Shown here: positions 1-6,641 of the stretch, one piece after another
How the letters are laid out: every line of letters starts with the position of its first letter
Numbering within the stretch: position 1 is the first letter of the stretch
Assembly (NCBI GenBank): GCA_029879595.1
Contig: JAOUPZ010000038.1
Coordinates: 1 to 13,894 of the forward strand
DNA length: 13,894 bases
Reading direction: 5' to 3'
Source: Deltaproteobacteria bacterium
Lineage (GTDB): Bacteria; SAR324; JACQKK01
Program-made: the position numbers and the translations under genes
Notes under the pieces: generated by a model
What the model saw: only the letters and a program-made list of their open reading frames with translations
What the model was told of the DNA's origin: nothing
The model's database searches: none

Positions 1-982
1 ACACCCCCAGCTCCCGGAACCCCGGCGCCACCCCGTGGGCCAGCCGCGCCGCCGCGCCACCGGCGGAAGACTCCCGCCGCCTCAGCAGCACGATGGGCCG
101 TTCCGGGGCCAGCAGCAGGTCTTCCTCGTCCGGGGATATGGCACAGAGTTCCCGGGCCGCATCCAGGTCGCGCGCCATTATTGCAAAGGGCTTGTCCTCC
201 CTGTGCTTGCGCGAGCGCAGGCTGCCCACCGCCGTCTCGGAGAAGGGGTCGCAGGCCAGATGGAACCCTCCCAGGCCCTTGATGGCCAGCACCTGCCCCT
301 GCGCCAGCAGCCCCGCCGCCGCCTCAAGGGGGTCGCCCTCCACCGGACGGCCCCGGCTGTCCAGCAGGCTCAGCCGCGGACCGCAGGCCGGACAGGCCAC
401 CGGCTCGGCATGAAAACGCCGCCGCTCCGGGTCGCGGTATTCCTCCAGGCAGGCCGGACAGAGCACAAAGCCGGCCATGGTGGTCTTTTCCCGGTCGTAG
501 GGGATGTCGCGGATGATGGTGAAGCGGGGCCCGCAGTCGGTGCAGTTGATGAAGGCATAGCCAAAGCGTCTATCGGCCGGGTCCTCCAGTTCCTCCAGAC
601 AGGCCGGGCAGGTGGCGATATCCGGCGAGATCAGGGTGAACCTGTCCCCGTCCTGATCGCTGGCCTCAATCCTGAAGCCCCGTTCCCCCCTGGGCTGGAT
701 ATCGCTGCGCACCAGCCGCTCCACCCGGGCCAGGGGAGGCAGCGTGTCTTTGAAATCGGCAAGAAAGCCCTCCAGGGCTTCCGGAGGCCCTTCCAGCTCT
801 ATCAGAACGCCCCGTCCCCCGTTGTTTACAAATCCTCCCAGGGCGTGCTTGCCGGCGAGTCTGTGCACGAACGGCCTGAAGCCCACCCCCTGCACCGTGC
901 CCTGAATTTCCAGGCGGATCCTACCGGAAGCACTCACTCCGACCGCTTCCCCGCCAGGACTTCCCCCAAGGTGTCTGTCCAT
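1..982 (-). CDS. hypF: Carbamoyltransferase HypF, N-terminal part (runs off the left edge)
   Basis: HypF makes the cyanide ligands of the [NiFe] centre: it transfers a carbamoyl group from carbamoyl phosphate to the C-terminal cysteine of HypE. The 327 codons present show the family order. An acylphosphatase-like domain has GTVQGVGFRPFVHRLA at residues 28-43. A zinc-finger region has four CxxC pairs (C125/C128, C147/C150, C175/C178, C197/C200). The start of the YrdC-like domain follows (GLGGFHLACD near 236-245, then SRKHREDKPFAIMA near 257-270). Full-length HypF is about 750-800 residues, so more than half, including the Kae1-like catalytic domain, lies outside the window. The ATG at 982 begins 4 bases after the hypA stop and has only a weak ribosome binding site; a GTG at codon 16 is an alternative start, and both lie before the acylphosphatase domain. 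Family assignment is very secure. Confidence 0.95.
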   Translation of the reverse strand, partial: MDRHLGGSPGGEAVGVSASGRIRLEIQGTVQGVGFRPFVHRLAGKHALGGFVNNGGRGVLIELEGPPEALEGFLADFKDTLPPLARVERLVRSDIQPRGERGFRIEASDQDGDRFTLISPDIATCPACLEELEDPADRRFGYAFINCTDCGPRFTIIRDIPYDREKTTMAGFVLCPACLEEYRDPERRRFHAEPVACPACGPRLSLLDSRGRPVEGDPLEAAAGLLAQGQVLAIKGLGGFHLACDPFSETAVGSLRSRKHREDKPFAIMARDLDAARELCAISPDEEDLLLAPERPIVLLRRRESSAGGAAARLAHGVAPGFRELGV

Positions 983-986
983 AGGC

Positions 987-1328
987 TCACTCGCCCTCGA
1001 ATTCCTTCAGGCGCAACTCGGCGCCCTGGATGATCGTGGCGCCATAGGCCCCGCACTGGGGGCACGGAGCCAACCCCCCGGCGCACGGGAAGTTGGCCGC
1101 ACAGCCGCGGCAGACTCCCACCACTGCGATGTTTTCAATGCACAGCTCAGCCCCCTGTACCGGGGTGCTGCGCGTGGCGGCGTCAAAGCAGAAGGCCAGG
1201 GCCTCCGGTTCCACCCCGGATATCTCCCCCACCTCCAGCACCACCCGGGAGATGGTATTGATTCCCTCCCGGGCCGCCAGCCTGGTCAGCATCTCCACGA
1301 TATCCTGGCTCAGCGCCAATTCGTGCAA
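987..1328 (-). CDS. hypA: Hydrogenase nickel incorporation protein HypA
   Basis: HypA is a nickel metallochaperone that works with HypB to deliver Ni2+ to the hydrogenase large-subunit precursor. The 113-residue product has the usual family length. It begins MHEL, so the essential nickel-binding His2 is present, and it carries a zinc site of two CxxC pairs (C73/C76 and C89/C92). The start is a TTG at 1328: it gives the canonical MHEL N-terminus and has a GGAGAG ribosome binding site about 6 bases upstream. The frame stays open further upstream into hyaD, but that extension is an out-of-frame shadow of the hyaD 3' end. The gene begins 13 bases after the hyaD stop and is followed 4 bases later by hypF, so it is translated within the hydrogenase operon. 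The TTG start may keep expression below that of the structural genes. Confidence 0.95.
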   Translation of the reverse strand: MHELALSQDIVEMLTRLAAREGINTISRVVLEVGEISGVEPEALAFCFDAATRSTPVQGAELCIENIAVVGVCRGCAANFPCAGGLAPCPQCGAYGATIIQGAELRLKEFEGE

Positions 1329-1341
1329 GGAGTCTCTCCGT

Positions 1342-1890
1342 TCAGTTCGCCCCGGCCCGCGGCCCCTCCGGGGCCTCGCCGTTCTGCAGGGCCTGCAGCA
1401 CTTCCAGCACGCTGCGGGCGGCCCGGGGCAGGCATTCCTCAATGGGTGGTGAAAGCTCCATGCCCATATCGGGGTACTTGCCGATGGACACGGCCACCAG
1501 GTGGATTTCCGGCAGGTGCCCCAGCAACTGGGCCGATTCAACCAGATCCTTCAGCCCAATGTCGTGGGCGCTCAAAGTCACGGGAAACTGCGCCGAATGT
1601 CGGGGCCGCAACACCCGGATCGTTCCCGGCGGATTGCCGTCCAGGGTGGCATCAATGATCACCACCACCGGGAAATCCTCCAGGTAGGACAACAGGTTGA
1701 AGCCGCCTGTTCCCCCGTCCAGCAGGGTCACCCCCTGCAGCAGGGCTGACATTTCCAGCAATCCCCCAGCAGAGAGAAACTCCGCTTCCTCCAGTTTTCT
1801 GACGGTATGCACCCCCACGCCCTCGTCCCCCATCAGGACGTTTCCTATCCCCATTACCAGTATCGGCCGCGATGCGTTTTTTTGCTCCAC
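1342..1890 (-). CDS. hyaD: [NiFe] hydrogenase maturation endopeptidase (HyaD/HupD type, M52)
   Basis: This protease removes the short C-terminal tail of the hydrogenase large subunit after nickel insertion, closing the active site. The product is 182 residues. Near the N-terminus it has the family motif MGIGNVLMGDEGVG (13-26). The three expected nickel-sensing ligands can be placed at E23, D80 (VIIDAT) and H109 (SAHDIG). A segment at about residues 39-54 (LSAGGLLEMSALLQG) precedes the conserved LLDGGTGG and looks longer than in typical members. Its substrate is presumably HyaB, which ends in the cleavable form. The start is GTG at 1890, with GGGGAG upstream at a slightly long spacing; an overlapping ATG lies in another frame. 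It is separated from hyaC by 67 bases containing a strong hairpin, and followed by hypA after 13 bases. Confidence 0.93.
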   Translation of the reverse strand: MEQKNASRPILVMGIGNVLMGDEGVGVHTVRKLEEAEFLSAGGLLEMSALLQGVTLLDGGTGGFNLLSYLEDFPVVVIIDATLDGNPPGTIRVLRPRHSAQFPVTLSAHDIGLKDLVESAQLLGHLPEIHLVAVSIGKYPDMGMELSPPIEECLPRAARSVLEVLQALQNGEAPEGPRAGAN

Positions 1891-1911
1891 CCGGAAATCA
1901 TCTCCCCTGCG

Positions 1912-1947
1912 GGGGCCGGCCAGTTGTTTTGATCAATGGCCGACCCC
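1912..1947 (-). promoter_or_regulatory. Intercistronic stem-loop between hyaC and hyaD
   Basis: In the only sizeable gap of the hydrogenase operon, GGGGCCGGCCA (1912-1922) faces TGGCCGACCCC (1937-1947). This gives an 11-base-pair stem with one mismatch, closed by a 14-base loop that can pair further (TTG with CAA). There is no T-tract after it on the minus strand, so it is not a standard intrinsic terminator. By position it could stabilise the upstream hyaABC message or set the ratio of structural to maturation proteins. The structure is seen in the sequence; the role is inferred. Confidence 0.5.
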
Positions 1948-1957
1948 GGTTCCCTCC

Positions 1958-2635
1958 TCAATCCTTCTCCAGCACCTTGAAGCCGTTGAAAATGGAGGAG
2001 AACAGCCCCTTGCGCTCCCGCTGATCATGGAAGTTGATGATGTACAGGTGAAAAATGAGGAACACCGCGAAGAACCACATGGAAATGTGGTGCCACTGGC
2101 GAAGCGATTCCTCGCTTTCGAAGAACCTCATCACCCAGGTAAACAGACCGGGAAACCAGGATGCGCTCATCCCGGCATACAGGGTAAATCCGGACAGCAC
2201 CTGGAACAGGCTTACCAGCCCCAGCACCAGATAGGATGCGCAGGCCAGGGCGTTATGCCCGGCGCTGTGCCTGGTGTCATAGCCCTTCACCTGAAGTATA
2301 TCCGTCATGAACACCCGGAACACCTCGCCCCACTGCTCTTTCTTCAGCATGACGATGGCACTCCAGCGGGCATGGGCGTTCCCGGCAAAGGACCAATACA
2401 GCCGGATAATCCAGGCGGCCACGAATATGTAGGCCGCCAGGAAGTGAATGAACCGGTTGATGCCGAACCAGTAGGAAAATGACGCCTCGGACGAGTTCAT
2501 GAGGGCCGGTGGGTTGCCGATTATATATCCGGTGACACCCAGGACAATCAGGCTCAGGGCATTTAACCAGTGAAACAGCCTGACCGGTTTCTCCCAGACG
2601 TACACCAACCGCAAACTTCTGCTCTGGCTAGTCAT
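1958..2635 (-). CDS. hyaC: Hydrogenase cytochrome b subunit (HyaC/HupC type)
   Basis: This is the di-heme membrane anchor that takes electrons from the distal Fe-S cluster of the hydrogenase small subunit and passes them to quinone in the inner membrane. The 225-residue product has four clear hydrophobic segments, roughly residues 22-40, 60-82, 126-155 and 180-203. Histidines at H22 (FHW), H64 (FIHF), H182 (WHH) and H196 (FHL) match the spacing of the four heme ligands in the HydC/HyaC family; H127 and H183 are additional. The length is typical. The ATG at 2635 has a GGAGG ribosome binding site overlapping the hyaB stop and lies 9 bases after hyaB, so the two genes are probably translationally linked. 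Its presence makes this an uptake (H2-oxidising) respiratory enzyme rather than a soluble one. Confidence 0.95.
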   Translation of the reverse strand: MTSQSRSLRLVYVWEKPVRLFHWLNALSLIVLGVTGYIIGNPPALMNSSEASFSYWFGINRFIHFLAAYIFVAAWIIRLYWSFAGNAHARWSAIVMLKKEQWGEVFRVFMTDILQVKGYDTRHSAGHNALACASYLVLGLVSLFQVLSGFTLYAGMSASWFPGLFTWVMRFFESEESLRQWHHISMWFFAVFLIFHLYIINFHDQRERKGLFSSIFNGFKVLEKD

Positions 2636-2644
2636 GGCTGCCTC

Positions 2645-4363
2645 CTAGAAAACGTCCAGCTTATGGCTGTATGTGCCGTCCTCGTCGTAAAGGTGCACCG
2701 CGCAGGCGATGCACGGATCGAACGAATGGATGGTACGCAGGATCTCCACCGGTTGCTCCGGATCGGCCACCGGGGTCCCCACCAGGGCGGCCTCATAGGC
2801 CGAACGCTGCCCCTGGGGATCACGCGGTGAGGCGTTCCAGGTGCTGGGCACCACCAGCTGGTAGTTGTCGATCTTCCGGTTCTTGATGACTATCCAGTGG
2901 GCCAGGGCTCCACGGGGAGCCTCGGTCATGCCCACCCCCCTGGCTTCCGCCGGCCAGCTTTCCGGCTCCCAGCGCTCCCCGTTGAAGGTGCTGGTATCGC
3001 CGTTCTTGATGTTGGCCAAAAGCTGGGCATAGAACTCCTTGGACCAGTTGGAGACAAGCTGGGTCTCCAGCCCCCGGGCCGCAGTGCGTCCCAGCGTGGA
3101 GAACAGGGCCGCCACCGGCACGTTGAGAGCCTTGAGGGCGGAGTTGACCACCTCCTGGGCATCCTCGCGGCCAGAGGCGTATGCCACCAGCATCCTCGCC
3201 AGGGGGCCCACCTCCATGGGCTTGCCCTTCCAGCGCGGGGTCTTGAGCCAGCTGTACTTCTGATCCACGTTCAACTGGTCATAGGGCGGCTTGGGCCCGG
3301 TGTAGTTCAGCTTGGTCTCCCCGGCGTAGGGATGCCGGCCGGCCTGATCGCCGTCGGAATACTCATACCAGGAGTGTGAGATGAACTCCTGGATTTCCTC
3401 GGCGTTGTTGCCGTCCACGGGCAGCACCTCGGCCAGATTGCGGCCCACGATGATCCCCCGGGGGAACTTGAAGCTGTCCGGGTTGTTGTACCCGGCCGTG
3501 GGCAGGTCGCCATAGGCCAGGTAGTTTTCCAGCCCGCCGCCGATGGCGCCCCAGTCCTTGTAGAACCCGGCCACGGCGAGGAGATCCGGAATGTAGACCT
3601 GCTCGATGAACTCCCGCGCATGGTCGAACAGTGTTCCCACATGGGCCAGCCGGTCGGCGTTGAGCGCGTTCACCTCCTCGGTATTGATGGCGCAGGGCAC
3701 CCCGCCTACCAGATAGTTGGGATGGGGGTTCTTGCCGCCGAAGATGGTGTGCACCTTGACCAGCTCCTTCTGCCATTCCAGGGCCTCCAGGTAGTGGGCC
3801 ACCCCCAGCAGATTGACCTCGGGGGGCAGCTTGTAGGCCGGGTGGCCCCAGTAGGCGTTGGCGAAGATGCCCAGCTGGCCGGACTCGGCGAAGGCCTTGA
3901 CCCGCGCCTGGACGTCGGCGAAGTACTTGGGCGAGCTCTTGGGCCAGCGGGAGATGGATTTCTGGATTTCCGATGTCTGCCGGGGGTCCGCCTTGAGGGC
4001 GTTCACCACATCCACCCAGTCCAGTGCGTGCAGGTGATAGAAATGCACCACATGATCCTGCATGTACTGGGCGCAGAACATCAGGTTGCGGATCAGCTCG
4101 GCATTGGGGGGAACGCTTATTCCCAGGGCGTCCTCCACGGTCCGCACCGAGGCCAGGGCGTGCACGGTGGTGCACACTCCGCAGGCCCGCTGGGTATAGG
4201 CCCAGGCGTCACGGGGATCGCGCCCCTGCAGGATGATCTCCAGCCCGCGCACCATGGTGCCCGAGCTGTAGGCGTCCACGATCTTGCCGTCCTTTATTTC
4301 CGCCTCAATTCTGAGGTGTCCCTCGATCCTGGTTATCGGATCAACTACGACTCGCTTGGCCAT
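2645..4363 (-). CDS. hyaB: [NiFe] hydrogenase large subunit, group 1 uptake type
   Basis: This is the catalytic subunit holding the Ni-Fe(CN)2CO centre that splits H2. The 572-residue product has RIEGH at 12-16, the N-terminal ligand motif RACGVCTTVH with C61, C64 and H68, and the C-terminal motif DPCIACAVH with C551, C554 and H557. The 15 residues after H557 (LYDEDGTYSHKLDVF) are the tail expected to be removed by the HyaD endopeptidase, so this is an intact precursor. Length and motifs are those of membrane-bound group 1 enzymes. The ATG at 4363 shares one base with the hyaA stop (TAATG) and has an excellent GGAGGTGA site inside the hyaA 3' end, so translation is coupled to the small subunit. 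The protein should be exported folded with HyaA by the Tat system. Confidence 0.98.
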   Translation of the reverse strand: MAKRVVVDPITRIEGHLRIEAEIKDGKIVDAYSSGTMVRGLEIILQGRDPRDAWAYTQRACGVCTTVHALASVRTVEDALGISVPPNAELIRNLMFCAQYMQDHVVHFYHLHALDWVDVVNALKADPRQTSEIQKSISRWPKSSPKYFADVQARVKAFAESGQLGIFANAYWGHPAYKLPPEVNLLGVAHYLEALEWQKELVKVHTIFGGKNPHPNYLVGGVPCAINTEEVNALNADRLAHVGTLFDHAREFIEQVYIPDLLAVAGFYKDWGAIGGGLENYLAYGDLPTAGYNNPDSFKFPRGIIVGRNLAEVLPVDGNNAEEIQEFISHSWYEYSDGDQAGRHPYAGETKLNYTGPKPPYDQLNVDQKYSWLKTPRWKGKPMEVGPLARMLVAYASGREDAQEVVNSALKALNVPVAALFSTLGRTAARGLETQLVSNWSKEFYAQLLANIKNGDTSTFNGERWEPESWPAEARGVGMTEAPRGALAHWIVIKNRKIDNYQLVVPSTWNASPRDPQGQRSAYEAALVGTPVADPEQPVEILRTIHSFDPCIACAVHLYDEDGTYSHKLDVF

Positions 4364-5484
4364 TATTCACCTCCTTTGTCTTGGTCCTTCTCGCCATCGG
4401 CCTTGCGGCGCAGGCCGGCATAGGCGGCATGGGCCGCCACACCGGCGGCAGCGGCGGCAACCGCCGTCAGCCCGATGGAATCGGCGGTGGACTCGATGCC
4501 GAACCCGGGGAAGGAAGGAAGTTCTTCGTAAAATGGCCCGTTGTCCCAGAAACCTGCCTCGGAGCACCCGATACAGCCATGACCGGACTGGATGGGGAAG
4601 CTCACTCCCTCGTTCCAGCGGGTTACGGCACAGGCGTTGTAGGTGGTGGGACCGCGGCAGCCCAGTTTGTACAGGCAATAGCCTTTGCGGGCGTTCTCAT
4701 CATCGAAGCTTTCCGCGAACAGCCCCGCATCAAAGTTGGGGCGGCGGTAGCAGGTATCGTGCACCCGGCGCGAATAGAAGGCCTTGGGCCGGCCCTGGCT
4801 GTCCAGCTGGGGAATCCGCCCGAAGGTCAGCAGATGCACGATGGTGCCGGCCATCACCTCGCCGATGGGCGGGCAGCCGGGCACATTGATGATGGGCTTG
4901 CCGGATATGATCTTGTGAATGGGGGTGGCCGATGTGGGATTGGGCCGGGCCGCCTGCACGCAGCCATTGGAGGCGCAGCTGCCCCAGGCTACTATGGCCT
5001 GGGCGTCCCGTGCGGCCTCGGTGACTATGTCCAGGGCCGTGCGCCCCCCGATGCAGCAGTGCACCCCGCCGTCGGCGGTGGGAACCGAGCCCTCCACCAG
5101 CATCAGGTACTGCCCCTTGTATTTGGTCATGGTGTCGTGCAGTGATTTTTCCGCCTGGTGTCCCGCCGCGGCCTGCAGGGTCTCGGTGTAATCCAGGGAA
5201 ATCTTGTCCAGCACGATGTCCGCCACCAGGGGGTGGGAGGATCGGATGAAGGACTCACTGCAGCATGTGCATTCCTGGAAGTGGAACCAGACCACCGGGG
5301 GCCTGGGCTTGGTTTCCAGGGCATGCACCACCTTGGAAAGAGCGCCGGCCTCGATTCCGGCAGCGGCGGCCAGCCAGCCGCAGAGCTTCAGGAAATCCCG
5401 CCGGGAGTGTCCATGGCTGCGCATCTGTTCCCAGAGCGTCAGGCGCTTTTGCAGCTTCCCGGGGAGTGGCTTTTTGGCATTCAT
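4363..5484 (-). CDS. hyaA: [NiFe] hydrogenase small subunit with Tat signal and oxygen-tolerance cysteines
   Basis: This is the Fe-S subunit that wires the active site to cytochrome b. The 373-residue precursor has a long Tat signal with SRRDFLK at 27-33 and likely cleavage after HA at 54-55, giving a mature N-terminus LETKPRPP. Proximal-cluster ligands are C72, C75, C170 and C204. C74 (in ECTCCSES) and C175 (in GSCASNGCVQ) occupy the two extra-cysteine positions of oxygen-tolerant enzymes; after subtracting 55 residues these are C19 and C120 of E. coli Hyd-1. Distal and medial cluster motifs follow (HDTCYRR, GYCLYKLGCRGP, GHGCIGCSEAGFWD). A C-terminal hydrophobic helix (about 335-357) anchors it to the membrane. 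The ATG at 5484 has GGGAGG five bases upstream. It is the first gene of the operon. Confidence 0.98.
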   Translation of the reverse strand: MNAKKPLPGKLQKRLTLWEQMRSHGHSRRDFLKLCGWLAAAAGIEAGALSKVVHALETKPRPPVVWFHFQECTCCSESFIRSSHPLVADIVLDKISLDYTETLQAAAGHQAEKSLHDTMTKYKGQYLMLVEGSVPTADGGVHCCIGGRTALDIVTEAARDAQAIVAWGSCASNGCVQAARPNPTSATPIHKIISGKPIINVPGCPPIGEVMAGTIVHLLTFGRIPQLDSQGRPKAFYSRRVHDTCYRRPNFDAGLFAESFDDENARKGYCLYKLGCRGPTTYNACAVTRWNEGVSFPIQSGHGCIGCSEAGFWDNGPFYEELPSFPGFGIESTADSIGLTAVAAAAAGVAAHAAYAGLRRKADGEKDQDKGGE

Positions 5485-5708
5485 GAATTCCTCCCGTTCT
5501 TGAGACCTTTTATGAAGGACTTCTACCGGGGCGACCCTGTCAGCTTTCCCCCTGGTCTTACTGCCTGGGTTCCCGCCGGATCTTCTCTCATCAACACCTC
5601 TTCGCTACATCCTTGCTTTCCCCTCTTTTCCCCCCATCCTTTCAACAGCAATTCCCCTTTGCTTCCGAACATCATCATTTACGACATTGGTATTGCTATC
5701 CCATGCTT

Positions 5709-5737
5709 AGCATAATCCCGGAGTGTAAAAACATCAA
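5709..5737 (-). promoter_or_regulatory. Candidate sigma70-type promoter for the hydrogenase operon
   Basis: On the minus strand TTGATG (5732-5737) is followed after exactly 17 bases by TATGCT (5709-5714), each matching 4 of 6 consensus positions. Transcription would start near 5702, leaving a leader of roughly 220 bases before the hyaA start at 5484. It is the best-spaced pair I found in the region, but the hexamers are imperfect and there is no other support. Confidence 0.35.
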
Positions 5738-5802
5738 GCACTCAAAACAAAGCTTTACGAATAATAATATGCGTTTTGTACTAAAATAACAGTAAGTTGA
5801 TG

Positions 5803-5825
5803 ATTGCCGGTTTCCCTGCGGCAAT
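5803..5825 (+). promoter_or_regulatory. Inverted repeat in the leader of the metal transporter gene
   Basis: ATTGCCG (5803-5809) and CGGCAAT (5819-5825) form a perfect 7-base inverted repeat around a 9-base spacer, about 80 bases before the transporter start. It could be an operator for a dimeric metal-responsive repressor or an RNA hairpin. It does not match the E. coli NikR operator (GTATGA-N16-TCATAC), so no regulator can be named. Confidence 0.35.
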
Positions 5826-5907
5826 GGTAAGCTTGGATCAAGAGCGGATTATTTCCACTACCGCCCTGAGAAAGCGCAAGTGGCCAACCAGGCAAGGAGG
5901 GTCTGTA

Positions 5908-6609
5908 ATGTGGAGTGTACTGCTGCTGGGATTTTTGCTGGGATTGAGACACTCGCTGGATGCGGATCACCTGGCCGCCGTGGCCACCCTTTCCGCCGAG
6001 GGGCGGGGCCTTTCCCAGGGCCTGAGGCTGGGCCTGAGCTGGGGGGTGGGACACGCCCTGCCCCTGTTCCTGCTGGGCTCCATAATTATACTCAGCGGCG
6101 AGGTCATCCCCCCCGGCGTGGCCGGTGCCCTGGAGGCACTGGTGGGCGTTATGCTGATCGTGCTGGGAGCAGGGGTGCTGTGGCGGTTTCACAGGAACCG
6201 CGTTCACTTTCACATTCACCAGCATCACGGACAAACCCGGCATTTCCATGCTCATTCCCACGCCGGGGAAAGCATCCCCCACAACCCGGAGAGCCATAGA
6301 CACAGGCACGCCAGGGGGCTGAACCGCAAGGCCCTGCTGGTGGGGGTGGTGCATGGCTGCGCGGGCACGGCAGCGCTGGTGCTGATCACCGTGAACGCCA
6401 TGGGATCACTGGCCTGGGGGATGGTCTATATCGCCCTGTTTTCGCTGGGGGCGCTGGCCGGGATGGCCCTGCTCTCCACCCTGATCTCCCTGCCCATGGA
6501 ATACGCCGCCCGCCGCGCCAACAGCCTTTACAGGGGGCTGATCATATCCATCGGGGCCGGAACCGTGATTCTGGGATTAAGCATCGTTTTACCGGTCCTG
6601 TTCTCCTGA
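5908..6609 (+). CDS. Ni/Co transporter-like membrane protein (UreH/NicO/NiCoT-like) with a histidine-rich loop
   Basis: This is probably an inner-membrane permease for nickel or cobalt. The 233-residue product has about six hydrophobic segments. Its first has RHSLDADHLAAV (14-25), close to the HxxxxDH signature of nickel/cobalt permeases. Later conserved-looking motifs are GVGHAL (46-51) and GVVHGCAGTAAL (146-157). A cytosolic-type loop at residues 95-134 contains 14 histidines, as expected of a metal-binding loop. The start at 5908 has a perfect AGGAGG seven bases upstream, whereas an in-frame ATG at 5797 has none, so the shorter form is chosen. It is divergent from the hydrogenase operon, which needs nickel for HyaB. 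UreH-like families also include proteins of uncertain substrate, and RcnA-like efflux is the main alternative. Confidence 0.78.
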   Translation: MWSVLLLGFLLGLRHSLDADHLAAVATLSAEGRGLSQGLRLGLSWGVGHALPLFLLGSIIILSGEVIPPGVAGALEALVGVMLIVLGAGVLWRFHRNRVHFHIHQHHGQTRHFHAHSHAGESIPHNPESHRHRHARGLNRKALLVGVVHGCAGTAALVLITVNAMGSLAWGMVYIALFSLGALAGMALLSTLISLPMEYAARRANSLYRGLIISIGAGTVILGLSIVLPVLFS

Positions 6610-6641
6610 CCCCCCCACCCGGACGCCGCAATCAGAACCCC

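Larger units (their letters stand above)
5485..5907. other. Divergent intergenic region between hyaA and the metal transporter gene
   Basis: About 420 bases with no convincing gene. The half next to hyaA is mixed in composition, and the middle (about 5690-5800) is AT-rich. It contains a candidate minus-strand sigma70-type promoter for the hydrogenase operon and an inverted repeat in the transporter leader, both listed separately. I saw no -24/-12 (sigma54) element pointing at hyaA and no recognisable riboswitch. An in-frame extension of the transporter back to 5797 exists but lacks a ribosome binding site. Confidence 0.6.

Noticed and set aside
35..1033. Long plus-strand open frame (332 codons)
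   Set aside because: It is the antisense shadow of hypF in GC-rich DNA; the minus strand shows unmistakable HypF domains.
1697..2482. Plus-strand open frame opposite hyaC and hyaD
   Set aside because: Low-complexity, no motif, and fully antisense to two well-identified genes.
3620..4423. Plus-strand open frame opposite hyaB
   Set aside because: Antisense shadow of the large subunit.
5797..5907. N-terminal extension of the metal transporter
   Set aside because: No ribosome binding site at 5797, while 5908 has a perfect AGGAGG; the extension is also not hydrophobic like the rest.
5485..5907. NiCo or cobalamin riboswitch, or sigma54 promoter, near the metal transporter and hydrogenase genes
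   Set aside because: I looked for the conserved boxes and for a -24/-12 pair and saw neither.
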